Shown in pieces: positions 17,890 through 28,736 of a stretch of DNA of 64,000 nucleotides. Positions within the stretch are counted from its first letter, which is position 1. Each line of letters starts with the position of its first letter. The notes under the pieces were generated by a model. It worked only from the letters and a program-made list of their open reading frames with translations, searched no databases and was not told the DNA's origin. This DNA is from Garicola koreensis. Its GTDB lineage: Bacteria > Actinomycetota > Actinomycetes > Actinomycetales > Micrococcaceae. Where the stretch lies: positions 1 to 64,000 of the forward strand of contig NZ_JACIBT010000004.1 of assembly GCF_014195445.1 (NCBI RefSeq), written 5' to 3'. The translations under genes were made by a program, and so were the position numbers.

Positions 17890-18870
17890 TCAAGCTCCTT
17901 TGCTCTGCTGTGATCTGCTCTGCCGGGTGAAATCCAATGACATCATAGACCCCTGATTCAGCGAGTGTGCCGCCACCTCAGGATTCCACACCCAGGGAGC
18001 ACGCGGAAGCCCGGCCGGGTCGAAGCGAGCCAGGGCCTGTTCCAGGGTGTCGGCGGGAAGTCCGAGAGACTCCAGCAGCACATCGCGGACCTGCTCAGCG
18101 CTGACCCCCTGCCCCGCCAGCTCACTGAGCGTGACAGCGCCGTCACGTTTGGCCAGCCGCTTTCCGGCCGCGTTGACCACCAGCGGAACATGGGCGTACT
18201 GCACCTGCTCCGCCGCCTGAGCCCCATACAGCAGCCGGCGCAGATACGCCTGACGAGGGGCGGAGTCAGCCAGGTCCTCGGCGCGGACCACCTGGTCCAC
18301 CCCGGTGAGGTGATCATCGACGACGACGGCAAGATGGTAGGCGGCCGCACCGTCGTTGCGCACCAGCACCAGGTCATCCACCGCCGCCCGCACCTCACCC
18401 AGCAGATGGTCGTAGACGGCGCCCTCATCAACGGCGGAGCGCAGCCGCAGCGCCGGGGCACGGTGGGCTCGCCGCTGCTCACGTTCGGCCGCACTCAGGG
18501 TGCGGCAGGTGCCCGGGTACGCACCGGGGGGCGCGTGCGGGGCACGGGGAGCGTCCTGGATCTCCCGGCGGGTGCAGTAGCATTCGTAGACCAGGCCGCG
18601 ATCGGCCAGCTGCGCCACGGCGTCGTCGTAGATCGTCTGTCGCTGGGACTGTCGCAGCGGCTCGGCGTCGAAGGTGATCCCCAACGCTGTCATATCGGCC
18701 AACTGACGCTGGGCAGACCCCTCCACCGTGCGGGAAGCGTCGAGGTCCTCATAGCGCAGCAGCAGCCTGCGCCCGCTGCCGGCGGCGAAGAGCCATGCGA
18801 GCATCGCGGTGCGCAGGTTTCCCACATGCAGATCCCCCGAGGGACTGGGCGCATACCGTCCGGCCGACAT
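17890..18870 (-). CDS. gluQ: Glutamyl-Q tRNA(Asp) synthetase
   Basis: Paralogue of the glutamyl-tRNA synthetase catalytic domain without an anticodon-binding domain; it glutamylates queuosine in tRNA-Asp. ATG 18870 gives [18 protein letters not shown], where HVGN stands for the HIGH signature, and GKRLAKRDG replaces KMSKS. A zinc-type segment CYCTRREIQ...PGTCRTL is present. About 326 residues, near the family's ~300. It overlaps the start of the thiolase gene and is divergent from mmsA. Confidence 0.9.
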   Translation of the reverse strand: MSAGRYAPSPSGDLHVGNLRTAMLAWLFAAGSGRRLLLRYEDLDASRTVEGSAQRQLADMTALGITFDAEPLRQSQRQTIYDDAVAQLADRGLVYECYCTRREIQDAPRAPHAPPGAYPGTCRTLSAAEREQRRAHRAPALRLRSAVDEGAVYDHLLGEVRAAVDDLVLVRNDGAAAYHLAVVVDDHLTGVDQVVRAEDLADSAPRQAYLRRLLYGAQAAEQVQYAHVPLVVNAAGKRLAKRDGAVTLSELAGQGVSAEQVRDVLLESLGLPADTLEQALARFDPAGLPRAPWVWNPEVAAHSLNQGSMMSLDFTRQSRSQQSKGA

Positions 18871-19028
18871 GCGCCCATCGTATCGACCCGGCGGCAGCAT
18901 CGACTGGGCGGCTGCGCAGGCGGCCGAGATAGTTGCACGTCCAATCACCTGGGCAGTAGGCTGGGCACCTGAGAGATGCGTCACATTCACATTTCCACCG
19001 CGGCCCACCGCCTAAGGAGCATCAACCC

Positions 19029-20525
<1,497 letters not shown>

Positions 20526-20604
20526 TCACCCGCGCCGTCCAGCCCTGCACAATCCAGCCCTGCAAAATGCCGTGCCACGCTGCACAACACGAGGAGAGAC
20601 ACTG

Positions 20605-21540
20605 ATGAGTCAGACTGCAGCAGAGTCATCCGCCCAGCCCAAGGTGGCGTTCATCGGGCTGGGCAACATGGGCGGGCCGATGGCCGCCAATTTGGTGGCC
20701 GCCGGGGTGCCCGTGCAGGCGTACGACGTCGTCGCCGAAGCCATGGACACCGCGCAGCAGAACGGCGTGGAGGTGGTCGCCGACCCCTTGGACGCGGTGG
20801 CTGAGGCCGATGTGGTGCTGACCATGCTGCCCTCCGGTGAGCACGTGTTGGCGGCCTACCAGCACTCCCCCGGGCTGTTGGCGGCGGCCAAGCCGGGTGC
20901 CACGTTCCTGGACTGCTCCACGATCAATATCTCAGAGGCCCAGGAAGCCGCCGAGTTGGCGAAGCAGGCTGGATTTCAGGCGGCCGATGCCCCGGTCTCC
21001 GGCGGGGTGGTCGGGGCCGAGGCAGGCACTTTGGCGTTCATGGTCGGGGCCGACGACGACGTCTTCGGGCAGCTGCGCCCGCTGCTGGAGATCATGGGGG
21101 CTCGCGTCGTCCACTGCGGAGCCAGCGGCCTGGGTCAGGCGGCCAAGATCTGCAACAACATGATCCTAGCTGTCAGCCAGATCGCCGTCGGTGAGGCCTT
21201 CGTGCTCGGCGAGCAGCTCGGCCTGACTCATCAGGCGCTCTACGATGTGGCGTCCAAGGCCTCCGGGCAGTCTTGGGCCCTGACCACCAATTGCCCGGTG
21301 CCCGGCCCGGTGCCGACATCGCCGGCCAACCGCGATTTTGCCCCCGGGTTCGCCGGCGCCCTGATGGCAAAGGACCTCGGACTTGCCACCAACGCGCTCG
21401 ATGAGAAGGGCGTGGACGGGCAGATGGGCCGGCTGGCCGCAGCCATCTATTCTGAGTTTGCTGAGGGCGAGGGAGCCACGCAGGACTTCTCCGCCATCAT
21501 CAGCACCATCCGCGCCAACTCCCAATCACCAGGAGCGTAG
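20605..21540 (+). CDS. mmsB: 3-hydroxyisobutyrate dehydrogenase
   Basis: Beta-hydroxyacid dehydrogenase of ~311 residues that oxidises 3-hydroxyisobutyrate to methylmalonate semialdehyde, the substrate of MmsA next door. Rossmann motif FIGLGNMGGPMAANL at the N-terminus, the substrate loop DAPVSGGVVGAEAGTL and the catalytic lysine region GLGQAAKICNNM are intact. ATG 20605 follows a GAGGAGAGA site; the frame's earlier ATG at 20572 lies upstream of that site and adds an unrelated leader. It is 79 bases after mmsA and three bases before the next gene. Confidence 0.94.
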   Translation: MSQTAAESSAQPKVAFIGLGNMGGPMAANLVAAGVPVQAYDVVAEAMDTAQQNGVEVVADPLDAVAEADVVLTMLPSGEHVLAAYQHSPGLLAAAKPGATFLDCSTINISEAQEAAELAKQAGFQAADAPVSGGVVGAEAGTLAFMVGADDDVFGQLRPLLEIMGARVVHCGASGLGQAAKICNNMILAVSQIAVGEAFVLGEQLGLTHQALYDVASKASGQSWALTTNCPVPGPVPTSPANRDFAPGFAGALMAKDLGLATNALDEKGVDGQMGRLAAAIYSEFAEGEGATQDFSAIISTIRANSQSPGA

Positions 21541-21543
21541 AGC

Positions 21544-22320
21544 ATGAGCGAATACTCCACGATCGTCGTCTCCACCGAATCCCGGGTGGCCACGATCCAG
21601 CTGAACCGGCCCGAGGCGCTCAACGCGCTCAATGCCGAAATGATGGAAGAGATCGTCACCGCAGCGATGGGCTTCGACGCGGACCCCGGCGTCGGCACGA
21701 TCCTCATCACCGGCTCCCAGAAGGCGTTTGCCGCCGGTGCCGACATCAAACAGATGGCCGACCGGGGCTACGCGGATATGTACGCCGATGACTGGTTCCG
21801 CCGGTGGGACGACCTCACTCGGCTGCGCACCCCCATAGTCTCAGCAGTGAGCGGATTCGCCCTGGGCGGCGGCTGCGAGCTCGCTATGATGAGCGACATC
21901 ATCATTGCCGCCGAAGGCGCGAAGTTCGGTCAGCCTGAGATCAATCTTGGAGTGATCCCCGGCATGGGCGGCAGTCAGCGACTGACCCGCGCGGTGGGCA
22001 AGGCGAAGGCCATGGATATGATCCTCACCGGCCGGCGCATTGATGCCGCGGAGGCTGAGCGCATTGGACTGGTCTCACGGGTGGTGGCCGATGATCAGGT
22101 CCTAGCGGAGGCCACCACAGTGGCCGAACTGATCGCGTCGAAGTCCAAACCCTCCACGCAGATGGCCAAGGAGGCTGTCGGCTCCGCCTTCGAGTCCACG
22201 CTTGGGCAAGGACTGCTGTTTGAGCGTCGCATGTTCCACTCCCTCTTCGCCACCGAGGATCAGGCAGAGGGCATGAGTGCTTTTGCCCAGAAGCGCGACC
22301 CGGTGTGGCGTCACCGGTGA
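21544..22320 (+). CDS. Enoyl-CoA hydratase
   Basis: Crotonase-fold hydratase, 258 residues. [17 protein letters not shown], the oxyanion segment [27 protein letters not shown] and [20 protein letters not shown] keep both catalytic glutamates of true hydratases. Third gene of the mmsA-mmsB operon, starting three bases after mmsB, so it probably hydrates methacrylyl-CoA in valine breakdown, but it is also a typical short-chain hydratase. Confidence 0.92.
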   Translation: MSEYSTIVVSTESRVATIQLNRPEALNALNAEMMEEIVTAAMGFDADPGVGTILITGSQKAFAAGADIKQMADRGYADMYADDWFRRWDDLTRLRTPIVSAVSGFALGGGCELAMMSDIIIAAEGAKFGQPEINLGVIPGMGGSQRLTRAVGKAKAMDMILTGRRIDAAEAERIGLVSRVVADDQVLAEATTVAELIASKSKPSTQMAKEAVGSAFESTLGQGLLFERRMFHSLFATEDQAEGMSAFAQKRDPVWRHR

Positions 22321-22325
22321 TCTGG

Positions 22326-22835
22326 TCAGGGTCCGAGGAAGTCGCCTGAGACCCGGCGGAAGTCCGCCAGGATCCGATTGAGGTCCTCGACCTGGCCGGG
22401 TGTGAAGCCGGTCCGTTCAAACAGCTGCTCATTGAGCGCCGCTGTGGCCTGCTCAGCTGTCTTCCTGCCCTGGGCGGTGAGCACCAGCAGCATCGCCCGC
22501 CGGTCGGACTCATGGGGCTGGCGCTGCACCAGGCCAGCGTCCTGCAGCCTGTCCACCGCGTTGGTGATGGACGTCGGATGTACTTGGAGCAGCGCGGAGG
22601 CCTTGTTCATCAGCATGCGCTTCTCCCGGGAGTGGCTCAGCAGTGAGATCACCTCATACCGGGCGAAGGTGAGCCGGTAGGGCTTCAGGATCTCCTGGGC
22701 CCGTCCCAGCAGAATCTGCTGGGTGCGCATAATCGCGGTGACCGCCGCAGCCGGTGCTGCCGCCGAGTCCCACCCCTGCTTCTTCCAGTTGTTCTGAATC
22801 TCAGCGATCGGGTCCTTGGCCAACGGGGGGCGCAT
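22326..22835 (-). CDS. MarR family transcriptional regulator
   Basis: 169-residue winged-helix regulator. The recognition region LLMNKASALLQVHPTSITNAVDRLQDAGLV followed by the wing RQPHESDRRAMLLVLTAQG is characteristic. ATG 22835 is preceded by CAGGAGA. It lies 64 bases downstream of the acyl-CoA synthetase gene on the same strand and likely controls it, perhaps with the divergent acyl-CoA dehydrogenase; MarR proteins often sense the acyl-CoA or aromatic substrate of the genes they control. Confidence 0.9.
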   Translation of the reverse strand: MRPPLAKDPIAEIQNNWKKQGWDSAAAPAAAVTAIMRTQQILLGRAQEILKPYRLTFARYEVISLLSHSREKRMLMNKASALLQVHPTSITNAVDRLQDAGLVQRQPHESDRRAMLLVLTAQGRKTAEQATAALNEQLFERTGFTPGQVEDLNRILADFRRVSGDFLGP

Positions 22836-22899
22836 TGTTCGTCTCCTGGATCTCTTCAGGTACGGTCTCGGCCATCACGGGGCGCAGCGGCAGTCGGTC

Positions 22900-24660
22900 T
22901 CACGCCTTGGGACGTGTGAGCTGCGGAAGGTCTTCCTCCCGGAATTCCACCCCGTAGCGGCCCGGCCCAGCCTCCTCGGCAGCACGTTGCTCCTCGATGC
23001 CGCGCAGCTCCACGCGGCGGATCTTGCCGGAGATCGTCTTCGGGAGCTCCTTGAACTCGATCCGGCGGATGCGCTTATAGGGCGAGAGCCTGTTCAGGCT
23101 GTGCTGCAGCACCGTGGCGGCGGTCTCCTCAGTGGGCTCCCACCCTGTGGCCAGGGTGACGAACGCCTTGGGCACCGAGAGGCGAATGTCATCCGGGGCC
23201 GGGACGATGGCGGCCTCCACGACGGCCGGATGCTCCACCAGCACTGACTCCAGCTCGAAGGGCGAGATCTTGTAGTCGCTGGACTTGAACACATCATCTG
23301 CCCGGCCCACATAGGTGAAGACCCCATTTTCGTCGCGGGAGGCCACATCTCCGGTGTGATAGAGACCGTTGCGGAAGACCTCGCGGTTCTTCTCCTCGTC
23401 GCCGTAGTAGCCCTTCATCAGTCCCACCGGGCGCGGGTCCAGTCGCAGGCACAGCTCCCCCTCGTCGGACTCCTCCTCGGTGACCTGGTCAATGAGGACC
23501 ACCTCGTAGCCCGGCAGCGGGACCCCCATGGCACCCAGGGTGACGGGCCGACCGGGAGTGTTGGCCACCTGCAGGGTGGTTTCGGTCTGACCGAACCCAT
23601 CGCGGATAGTGGAGTTCCAGACCTTCTGGACCTGTTCGATCACTTCGGCGTTGAGCGGCTCTCCGGCAGAGATCAGCTTCTTCGGCGGGCTGGTCAGCTG
23701 CGTCAGATCGGCCTTGATCAGCATCCGCCAGACGGTCGGGGGTGCGCAGAAGCTGCTGACGCCATCGCGTTCCATGGCCTTCATCAGTGCTTGGGGGTCG
23801 AATTTGGTGAAGTTGTAGAGGAAGATCGTCGCCTCCGCCAGCCACGGAGCGAAGAAGTTGGACCAGGCATGTTTTGCCCAACCCGGTGAGGAGACATTGA
23901 GGTGCACGTCCCCCGGTTCCAGGCCGATCCAGTACAGAGTGGACAGATGCCCCACCGGGTAGGAGGCATGCGTATGTTCGACCAGCTTGGGCTGAGAGGT
24001 GGTCCCCGAGGTGAAGTAGAGCAGCATGGTCTCATCTGCCCCAGTCGGTTCCACCTGAGGCGGCTGAGCTGATGCTGAGTAGGCGTCGTCGTAGGAGCGG
24101 ACGGTCCGGGACGGCACCTGAGGAGCTGTCCTCTGCGCCGCGGCGGCATGGGCCCCCGGCACGTGGATGAGCGTGAAGTCGCCCTCGACGTCGGCGAACC
24201 TCTGCACTGCTGAGGTGGTCCCGATGACCCAGCGCGCCTCAGCGCGCGTCACCCGATCTTGGAGGTCACGGGCACCCATCTGCGTGGTGGTGGGCACCAG
24301 CACTGCGCCGAGCTTGATGGCAGCCAGCATCGACTCCCAGAGCTCCACCTGGTTGTCCAGCATCAGAATGATCCGCTGATTGCGGCGCACCCCCAGGTCG
24401 CTCAGCCAATTCGCCACCCGGTTGGAGGCCTCGCTGAGCTCGCGGAAGGTGCGTGCCACCCGGTCGCCGTTCTCCTCAACAATGACCAGCGCGTTCTGAT
24501 CAGCCCGCTCGGCAGAGGCCGCCAGGTGGTCGAACCAGTCATGTCCGAAGTTGAAGTGCTCGAACCGCGGCCATTCAAACGTTTCTCTGGCTTTGGCCCA
24601 ATCATTCTGGTGGGCGATCAGGCCGTCTCGGGCGGCTCGCAGCTCTTCGGCGACTGACAC
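22900..24660 (-). CDS. AMP-dependent acyl-CoA synthetase
   Basis: Adenylate-forming ligase of 586 residues that activates a carboxylic acid with ATP and CoA. P-loop YFTSGTTSQPKLVEHTH, the core A5 DGFGQTETT, A7 YHTGDVASRDENGVFTYVGRADDVFKSSDYKISPFELE and the C-terminal lysine in LPKTISGKIRRVEL are all present. The overall pattern resembles medium-chain/aryl acid ligases, so the substrate is uncertain. The GTG start at 24660 is supported by AAAGGAGG six bases before it. Divergent from the acyl-CoA dehydrogenase gene and followed by marR. Confidence 0.9.
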   Translation of the reverse strand: MSVAEELRAARDGLIAHQNDWAKARETFEWPRFEHFNFGHDWFDHLAASAERADQNALVIVEENGDRVARTFRELSEASNRVANWLSDLGVRRNQRIILMLDNQVELWESMLAAIKLGAVLVPTTTQMGARDLQDRVTRAEARWVIGTTSAVQRFADVEGDFTLIHVPGAHAAAAQRTAPQVPSRTVRSYDDAYSASAQPPQVEPTGADETMLLYFTSGTTSQPKLVEHTHASYPVGHLSTLYWIGLEPGDVHLNVSSPGWAKHAWSNFFAPWLAEATIFLYNFTKFDPQALMKAMERDGVSSFCAPPTVWRMLIKADLTQLTSPPKKLISAGEPLNAEVIEQVQKVWNSTIRDGFGQTETTLQVANTPGRPVTLGAMGVPLPGYEVVLIDQVTEEESDEGELCLRLDPRPVGLMKGYYGDEEKNREVFRNGLYHTGDVASRDENGVFTYVGRADDVFKSSDYKISPFELESVLVEHPAVVEAAIVPAPDDIRLSVPKAFVTLATGWEPTEETAATVLQHSLNRLSPYKRIRRIEFKELPKTISGKIRRVELRGIEEQRAAEEAGPGRYGVEFREEDLPQLTRPKA

Positions 24661-24701
24661 GGGCGCCTCCTTTGTAGATCTGGTGGCAGAAATGTATCGA
24701 A

Positions 24702-24717
24702 TGTGATTGCTATCACC
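24702..24717. promoter_or_regulatory. CRP/GlxR-like palindrome in the divergent promoter region
   Basis: TGTGATTGCTATCACC contains the exact dyad GTGAT-N4-ATCAC and fits the TGTGA-N6-TCACA consensus of CRP/GlxR regulators at nine of ten fixed positions. It sits just downstream of a possible minus-strand -10 (TATATT, complement of 24719-24724) of the synthetase gene and near -40 of a possible plus-strand promoter (TATAGT at 24736-24741). Confidence 0.5.
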
Positions 24718-24727
24718 TAATATACTT

Positions 24728-24754
24728 GGACGTCCTATAGTTGGTAAAGGACGT
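24728..24754. promoter_or_regulatory. Repeated GGACGT element, possible MarR operator
   Basis: GGACGT occurs at 24728-24733 (within the self-complementary GGACGTCC) and again at 24749-24754, exactly 21 bases apart, which is two helical turns. It lies between the divergent synthetase and dehydrogenase genes, where the nearby MarR protein would be expected to act. Confidence 0.4.
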
Positions 24755-24793
24755 TTCCAACTCTGCCCGCGACCCACCACGAAGGAACCGACG

Positions 24794-26005
24794 ATGACGC
24801 CAAGGACCTCCCCGGCCGCTGAGCGCGCCGACCACACCGACGACGCCGATACGTCCCCAGCCGTGAACTTCCTCGATGCGGCTCGGCACCTCTCCTCAGA
24901 TGAGCGCCAGCGGCTGCTCTCGACTGACCGCAGCCTCCAGCAGACCCTGCGACCTGCCAGCATCGACCCCTGGAACCGGGAGGAGTTTCCGCATCAGCTG
25001 CTGCCGGCGCTGGCCGACCTCGGCCTGGGAGAGACCTACCTGGACGGCTCCTCACAGCTGTTCCAGGGGCTGGTGCACGCCTGCGCCGCCCGAGCCGACG
25101 TCTCCATGTCGGCACTGCTGGGGATCCACAACGAGCTCATCGTCGGCACCATCGCCGAGCTCGGCTCTGCCGAGCAGAAGCAGACCTGGCTGCCCCGGCT
25201 GCGCCGCCTGGAGGCGCTGGGGGCCTTCTGCCTCACGGAGCCGGACCACGGCTCAGACATTGCTGGCGGATTGGAAACCTCGGCCACCCGCACCGACCAG
25301 GGCTGGGTGATCCGTGGTCGCAAGCGCTGGATCGGGGCCGGCACCATCGCCGACATCGCCCTGATCTGGGCCCGCGACACCTCCGACGGTCAGGTCAAGG
25401 GCTTCCTGGTTCCCACTGACACGGCCGGCTACCGGGCCAGCGCCATCCGCAACAAGACCGGCCTGCGCATTATGCAGAACGCGGACCTGGAGTTCGACGA
25501 CGTCGTCGTTGCCGACTCAGCGCTGCTGCCCGGGGCCACCTCGTTCTCCGCGGCCAGCCGACTGCTGATGGCCTCCCGCGCCTGGGTGGGATGGCAGGCA
25601 GTGGGGGCCCAGCAGGCACTCTTCGACCTGATCAGCAGCTACGCCCGGCAGCGCAAGCAGTTCGGAGTGCCCATCGGCTCGTTCCAGCTCGTCCAGTCCG
25701 CTCTGGTCACCGTGGCCGGCAACCTCGCCCTCTCGGCATCCATGATGGCCGACACAGCAGATATCCAGGCCCGCGGTGAGCTGACCATGATGCACGCCTC
25801 CCTGACCAAAGCGACACTGACCAGAACCGCCCGTGAGTCCGGCGCCCTGGCCCGGGAGGTGTTCGGCGGAAACGGGATAGTCAGCGACTATGAGGTGGCC
25901 AAAGTGGCCGGGGACATCGAAGCTCTCTACACCTACGAGGGCAGCCATTCGATCAACCTGCTCATCGCCGGCCGTGCGATCACCGGCATCTCCGCCTTCG
26001 CCTGA
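24794..26005 (+). CDS. Acyl-CoA dehydrogenase, glutaryl-CoA dehydrogenase-like
   Basis: FAD acyl-CoA dehydrogenase, ~403 residues. FCLTEPDHGSD is the flavin/substrate signature, RKQFGVPIGSFQLVQ lines the substrate pocket and YTYEGSHSINLLIAGRAITG near the C-terminus supplies the catalytic glutamate in the place seen in glutaryl-CoA dehydrogenases. ATG 24794 follows AAGGAA; the longer frame to 24707 would overlap the promoter. The substrate may be glutaryl-CoA or the product of the divergent synthetase. Confidence 0.88.
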   Translation: MTPRTSPAAERADHTDDADTSPAVNFLDAARHLSSDERQRLLSTDRSLQQTLRPASIDPWNREEFPHQLLPALADLGLGETYLDGSSQLFQGLVHACAARADVSMSALLGIHNELIVGTIAELGSAEQKQTWLPRLRRLEALGAFCLTEPDHGSDIAGGLETSATRTDQGWVIRGRKRWIGAGTIADIALIWARDTSDGQVKGFLVPTDTAGYRASAIRNKTGLRIMQNADLEFDDVVVADSALLPGATSFSAASRLLMASRAWVGWQAVGAQQALFDLISSYARQRKQFGVPIGSFQLVQSALVTVAGNLALSASMMADTADIQARGELTMMHASLTKATLTRTARESGALAREVFGGNGIVSDYEVAKVAGDIEALYTYEGSHSINLLIAGRAITGISAFA

Positions 26006-26097
26006 GTGCTCAGCCAGCACACCCCGCTGCAGAGGTGATCGCCGCCCCCGCCGGCCTGTGCTTGACATCACAGGCTGCGCAGTGCTTGAGTTGACTT

Positions 26098-26115
26098 ACT
26101 GACCGATTGGTCTGG
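26098..26115. promoter_or_regulatory. PaaR-type operator upstream of paaI
   Basis: ACTGACCGATTGGTCTGG, core palindrome GACC-GATT-GGTC. One of four matching 18-base sites in the window. It starts two bases after a TTGACT -35 hexamer (26091-26096), which suits promoter blocking by a repressor. Confidence 0.7.
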
Positions 26116-26153
26116 AAATACTGCCTGGTCTGTAGAACTCACAAGGAGCACCC

Positions 26154-26639
26154 ATGCCCGATGCCAGCACTGCGGCCCCGGCCGCCGATACCCACCGGGG
26201 CCCGTCGATGCCTGCCGGCGGGCCGCACCACAAGATGCTGGAGAACGACGGGTGCACCCGCTGGCTCGGCGCCGAGGTGCTCCTCGCCGAGCCGGGTCAT
26301 GCGAAGCTGCGCATGCGCATCCGCGAAGAGATGACCAACGGCTTCGACATTGTCCACGGCGGGATGGTCTTCACCCTGGCCGACACCTGCTTTGCCATGG
26401 CGTGCAACGACCCTGCCGGCGACGACGCGACGATCACCGTCGCCTCGGGGGTCGACATCAATTTTTTGAAGTCCGCCAAGCTCGGCGAAGAGATCACCGC
26501 CGAGGCCGTCCGGGTCGCCCAGACCGGACGCAGCGGCGTCTACGACGTCGTGGTCAGCCGCGGTGAGGACACCATCGCAGTCTTCCGCGGCCGCTCCCGC
26601 ACTGTTCCCGTCCCAACCCAAGAGGTGACGCCCGAATGA
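26154..26639 (+). CDS. paaI: Phenylacetyl/hydroxyphenylacetyl-CoA thioesterase PaaI
   Basis: Hotdog-fold thioesterase of 161 residues. The motif NGFDIVHGGMVFTLADTCFAMACN has the catalytic Asp/active-site helix of the PaaI family. It releases CoA from ring-hydroxylated or dead-end phenylacetyl-CoA derivatives, protecting the CoA pool. First gene of the paaI-paaK unit, overlapping paaK by four bases (ATGA). An upstream TetR-type operator and an AAGGAG ribosome-binding site are visible. Confidence 0.92.
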   Translation: MPDASTAAPAADTHRGPSMPAGGPHHKMLENDGCTRWLGAEVLLAEPGHAKLRMRIREEMTNGFDIVHGGMVFTLADTCFAMACNDPAGDDATITVASGVDINFLKSAKLGEEITAEAVRVAQTGRSGVYDVVVSRGEDTIAVFRGRSRTVPVPTQEVTPE

Positions 26640-28015
26640 GCCTTGCACCCGCCCCCGACTCCTTCGCCGCCGACGGCGCGCCCAACGAACTTGCCGCAGC
26701 CATCGCAGAGACCGAGGCTGACCCGACCCCGGTGGGCACTCCGGACGCCGCCGAGCTGATCGGCCGCGAAGAGATGGACCAGCTGCAGCTGACCCGGCTG
26801 AAGGCCACCATCAAGCACGCCTACGAGAACGTCAGTGCCTACCGTGAGCTCTATGACGCGCACGGGGTGAAGCCCAGTGACCTGCAGACTCTTGAAGACC
26901 TGGCCAAGTTCCCCTTCACCGACAAAGAGTTCCTGCGCGCGGCCTATCCGTTCAAGTCCTTCGCCGTACCGATGAATCAGGTCCGCCGCATCCACGCCTC
27001 CTCCGGCACCACAGGACTGCCCACAGTGGTGGGCTACACCGACGGCGACATCGACCGGTGGGCCACACTGTTCTCCCGGTGCCTGCGGTTCTCCGGCGTC
27101 GCACCCGGAGACATCGTCCACAACGCCTACGGCTACGGGCTGTTCACCGGCGGTCTGGGCGCCCACTACGGGGTGGAGAAGCTCGGCGCAACCGTCATTC
27201 CGATGTCCGGGGGCCAGACGGAGAAGCAGATCCAGCTCATCACCGACTTCAAGCCGCGGGCGATCCTGTGCACCCCCACCTACCTGCTGGCGCTGGCCGA
27301 CGGCTTCCGCAAGGCCGGCCTGGACCCACGGGACACATCCCTGGAGATCGGCGTGCTCGGCGCCGAACCCTGGACCGAAGAGATGCGCCACGAGATCGAG
27401 CAGGCGTTCAACATCAAAGCCTGCGACATCTACGGCCTCTCCGAAGTCATGGGCCCCGGAGTCGCCGGCGAGTCCTTCGACAGGCAGGACGGCTCCACCA
27501 TCTGGGAAGACCACTTCCGCCCGGAGATCATCGACCCGATGACCGAAGACGTCCTGGAACCGGGCCATCACGGCGAGCTGGTCTTCACCACGCTGACCCG
27601 CGAGGCGCTGCCGATCATCCGCTACCGCACCCACGATCTGACTCGGCTGCTGCCGGGCACCGACCGGCCCGGTCACCGGCGCATGGGCCGCATCAGCGGC
27701 CGCAGCGACGACATGATCATCCTGCGCGGGGTCAACCTCTTCCCCACCCAGATCGAAGAGATCGCACTGACCATCGAGGGGCTCTCTCCGCACTTCCAGC
27801 TGGAGCTGACCCGTCCGGACCACATGGATCAGATGACGGTGCACATCGAACGCCGCGAAGAGTGCTCGCTGCAGGACGCTGAGACCGCCGGCAAGGAGCT
27901 GGCCCGCCAGATCAAGATCAAGGTCGGTTCCAGCTGCGTGGTCAGCGTGGCCGAACCGGAAACTCTCGCCCGCTCCTCCGGCAAGCTGCGACGCATCTAC
28001 GACAAGCGCCGATGA
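26636..28015 (+). CDS. paaK: Phenylacetate-CoA ligase
   Basis: ATP-dependent ligase, 459 residues, making phenylacetyl-CoA, the entry step of the aerobic phenylacetate pathway. The PaaK-type adenylation motif HASSGTTGLPTVVGYT, the DIYGLSEVMGPGVAGE segment, YRTHDLTRLLPG and the C-terminal GRSDDMIILRGVNLFPTQIEE with SSGKLRRIYDKR are intact. Starts inside the paaI stop (ATGA). Confidence 0.96.
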   Translation: MSLAPAPDSFAADGAPNELAAAIAETEADPTPVGTPDAAELIGREEMDQLQLTRLKATIKHAYENVSAYRELYDAHGVKPSDLQTLEDLAKFPFTDKEFLRAAYPFKSFAVPMNQVRRIHASSGTTGLPTVVGYTDGDIDRWATLFSRCLRFSGVAPGDIVHNAYGYGLFTGGLGAHYGVEKLGATVIPMSGGQTEKQIQLITDFKPRAILCTPTYLLALADGFRKAGLDPRDTSLEIGVLGAEPWTEEMRHEIEQAFNIKACDIYGLSEVMGPGVAGESFDRQDGSTIWEDHFRPEIIDPMTEDVLEPGHHGELVFTTLTREALPIIRYRTHDLTRLLPGTDRPGHRRMGRISGRSDDMIILRGVNLFPTQIEEIALTIEGLSPHFQLELTRPDHMDQMTVHIERREECSLQDAETAGKELARQIKIKVGSSCVVSVAEPETLARSSGKLRRIYDKRR

Positions 28016-28044
28016 GCAGTCTGCGGCGGCTAGTCTGAGGACCG

Positions 28045-28716
28045 ATGGAACTATCGACAGGGAAGGCCGCTCACCGCATGCCATTGGACCAGTCAGAGCA
28101 GGCCGCCGGTACTGGCCCGCGCACCGCTGTCAAGCGGGGCCGCCCCGGATACGACCGTGACTCGCTGATCCGAGTGTGCGTGGAGGTCTTCAACCGCCGC
28201 GGCTACGAAGCGACGTCGATGGGGGCCCTGGCCCAGGAGCTGGGCATCTCCAAGTCGGCCATCTACCACCACGTGAAGTCCAAGGAAGAGATCCTCGACG
28301 CCGCCCTGAGCCATTCGTTGGCTGAGCTGGAGCGGGTCGTCGCCGACGCCGAGGCCTTGGAGGTCGCTGCGGTGGCGGAGCTGGAGACCATCATCGCTGA
28401 GTCGGTCAATGTGCTGACCCGGTCGCTGCCCTATGTGACCCTGCTGCTGCGGCTTCGGGGCAACTCGGAGCTGGAGACCGCCGCCCTGGCCCGCCGGCGC
28501 GAGATCACCCGCCGCATCGCCGACCTGATCCATCAGGCCCAGGACGACGGCGACCTCCGCCAGGACCTCGACGCCCGCACCGCATCCCGGCTGGCGATGG
28601 GCACGGTCAACTCGATCGTGGACTGGTACCGCCCCGACCGCGCCGACGCTGCCGCTCCCCTGGCCGATACCGTAGTGTGTCTGCTGCTGGCTGGGCTGCG
28701 CACCCCGGCCCGCTGA
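28045..28716 (+). CDS. paaR: TetR family regulator, probable PaaR
   Basis: 223-residue TetR/AcrR regulator. The HTH region YDRDSLIRVCVEVFNRRGYEATSMGALAQELGISKSAIYHHV is unmistakable. TetR-type PaaR proteins repress paa genes and release DNA on binding phenylacetyl-CoA in other bacteria. Placement between paaK and paaA, and four matching palindromes before paa transcription units, make this the best candidate regulator. Start is ATG 28045 or ATG 28078; both have weak purine-rich sites. The gene symbol is inferred from context. Confidence 0.82.
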   Translation: MELSTGKAAHRMPLDQSEQAAGTGPRTAVKRGRPGYDRDSLIRVCVEVFNRRGYEATSMGALAQELGISKSAIYHHVKSKEEILDAALSHSLAELERVVADAEALEVAAVAELETIIAESVNVLTRSLPYVTLLLRLRGNSELETAALARRREITRRIADLIHQAQDDGDLRQDLDARTASRLAMGTVNSIVDWYRPDRADAAAPLADTVVCLLLAGLRTPAR

Positions 28717-28736
28717 CCACGAGGCAGGTGCAGGTG

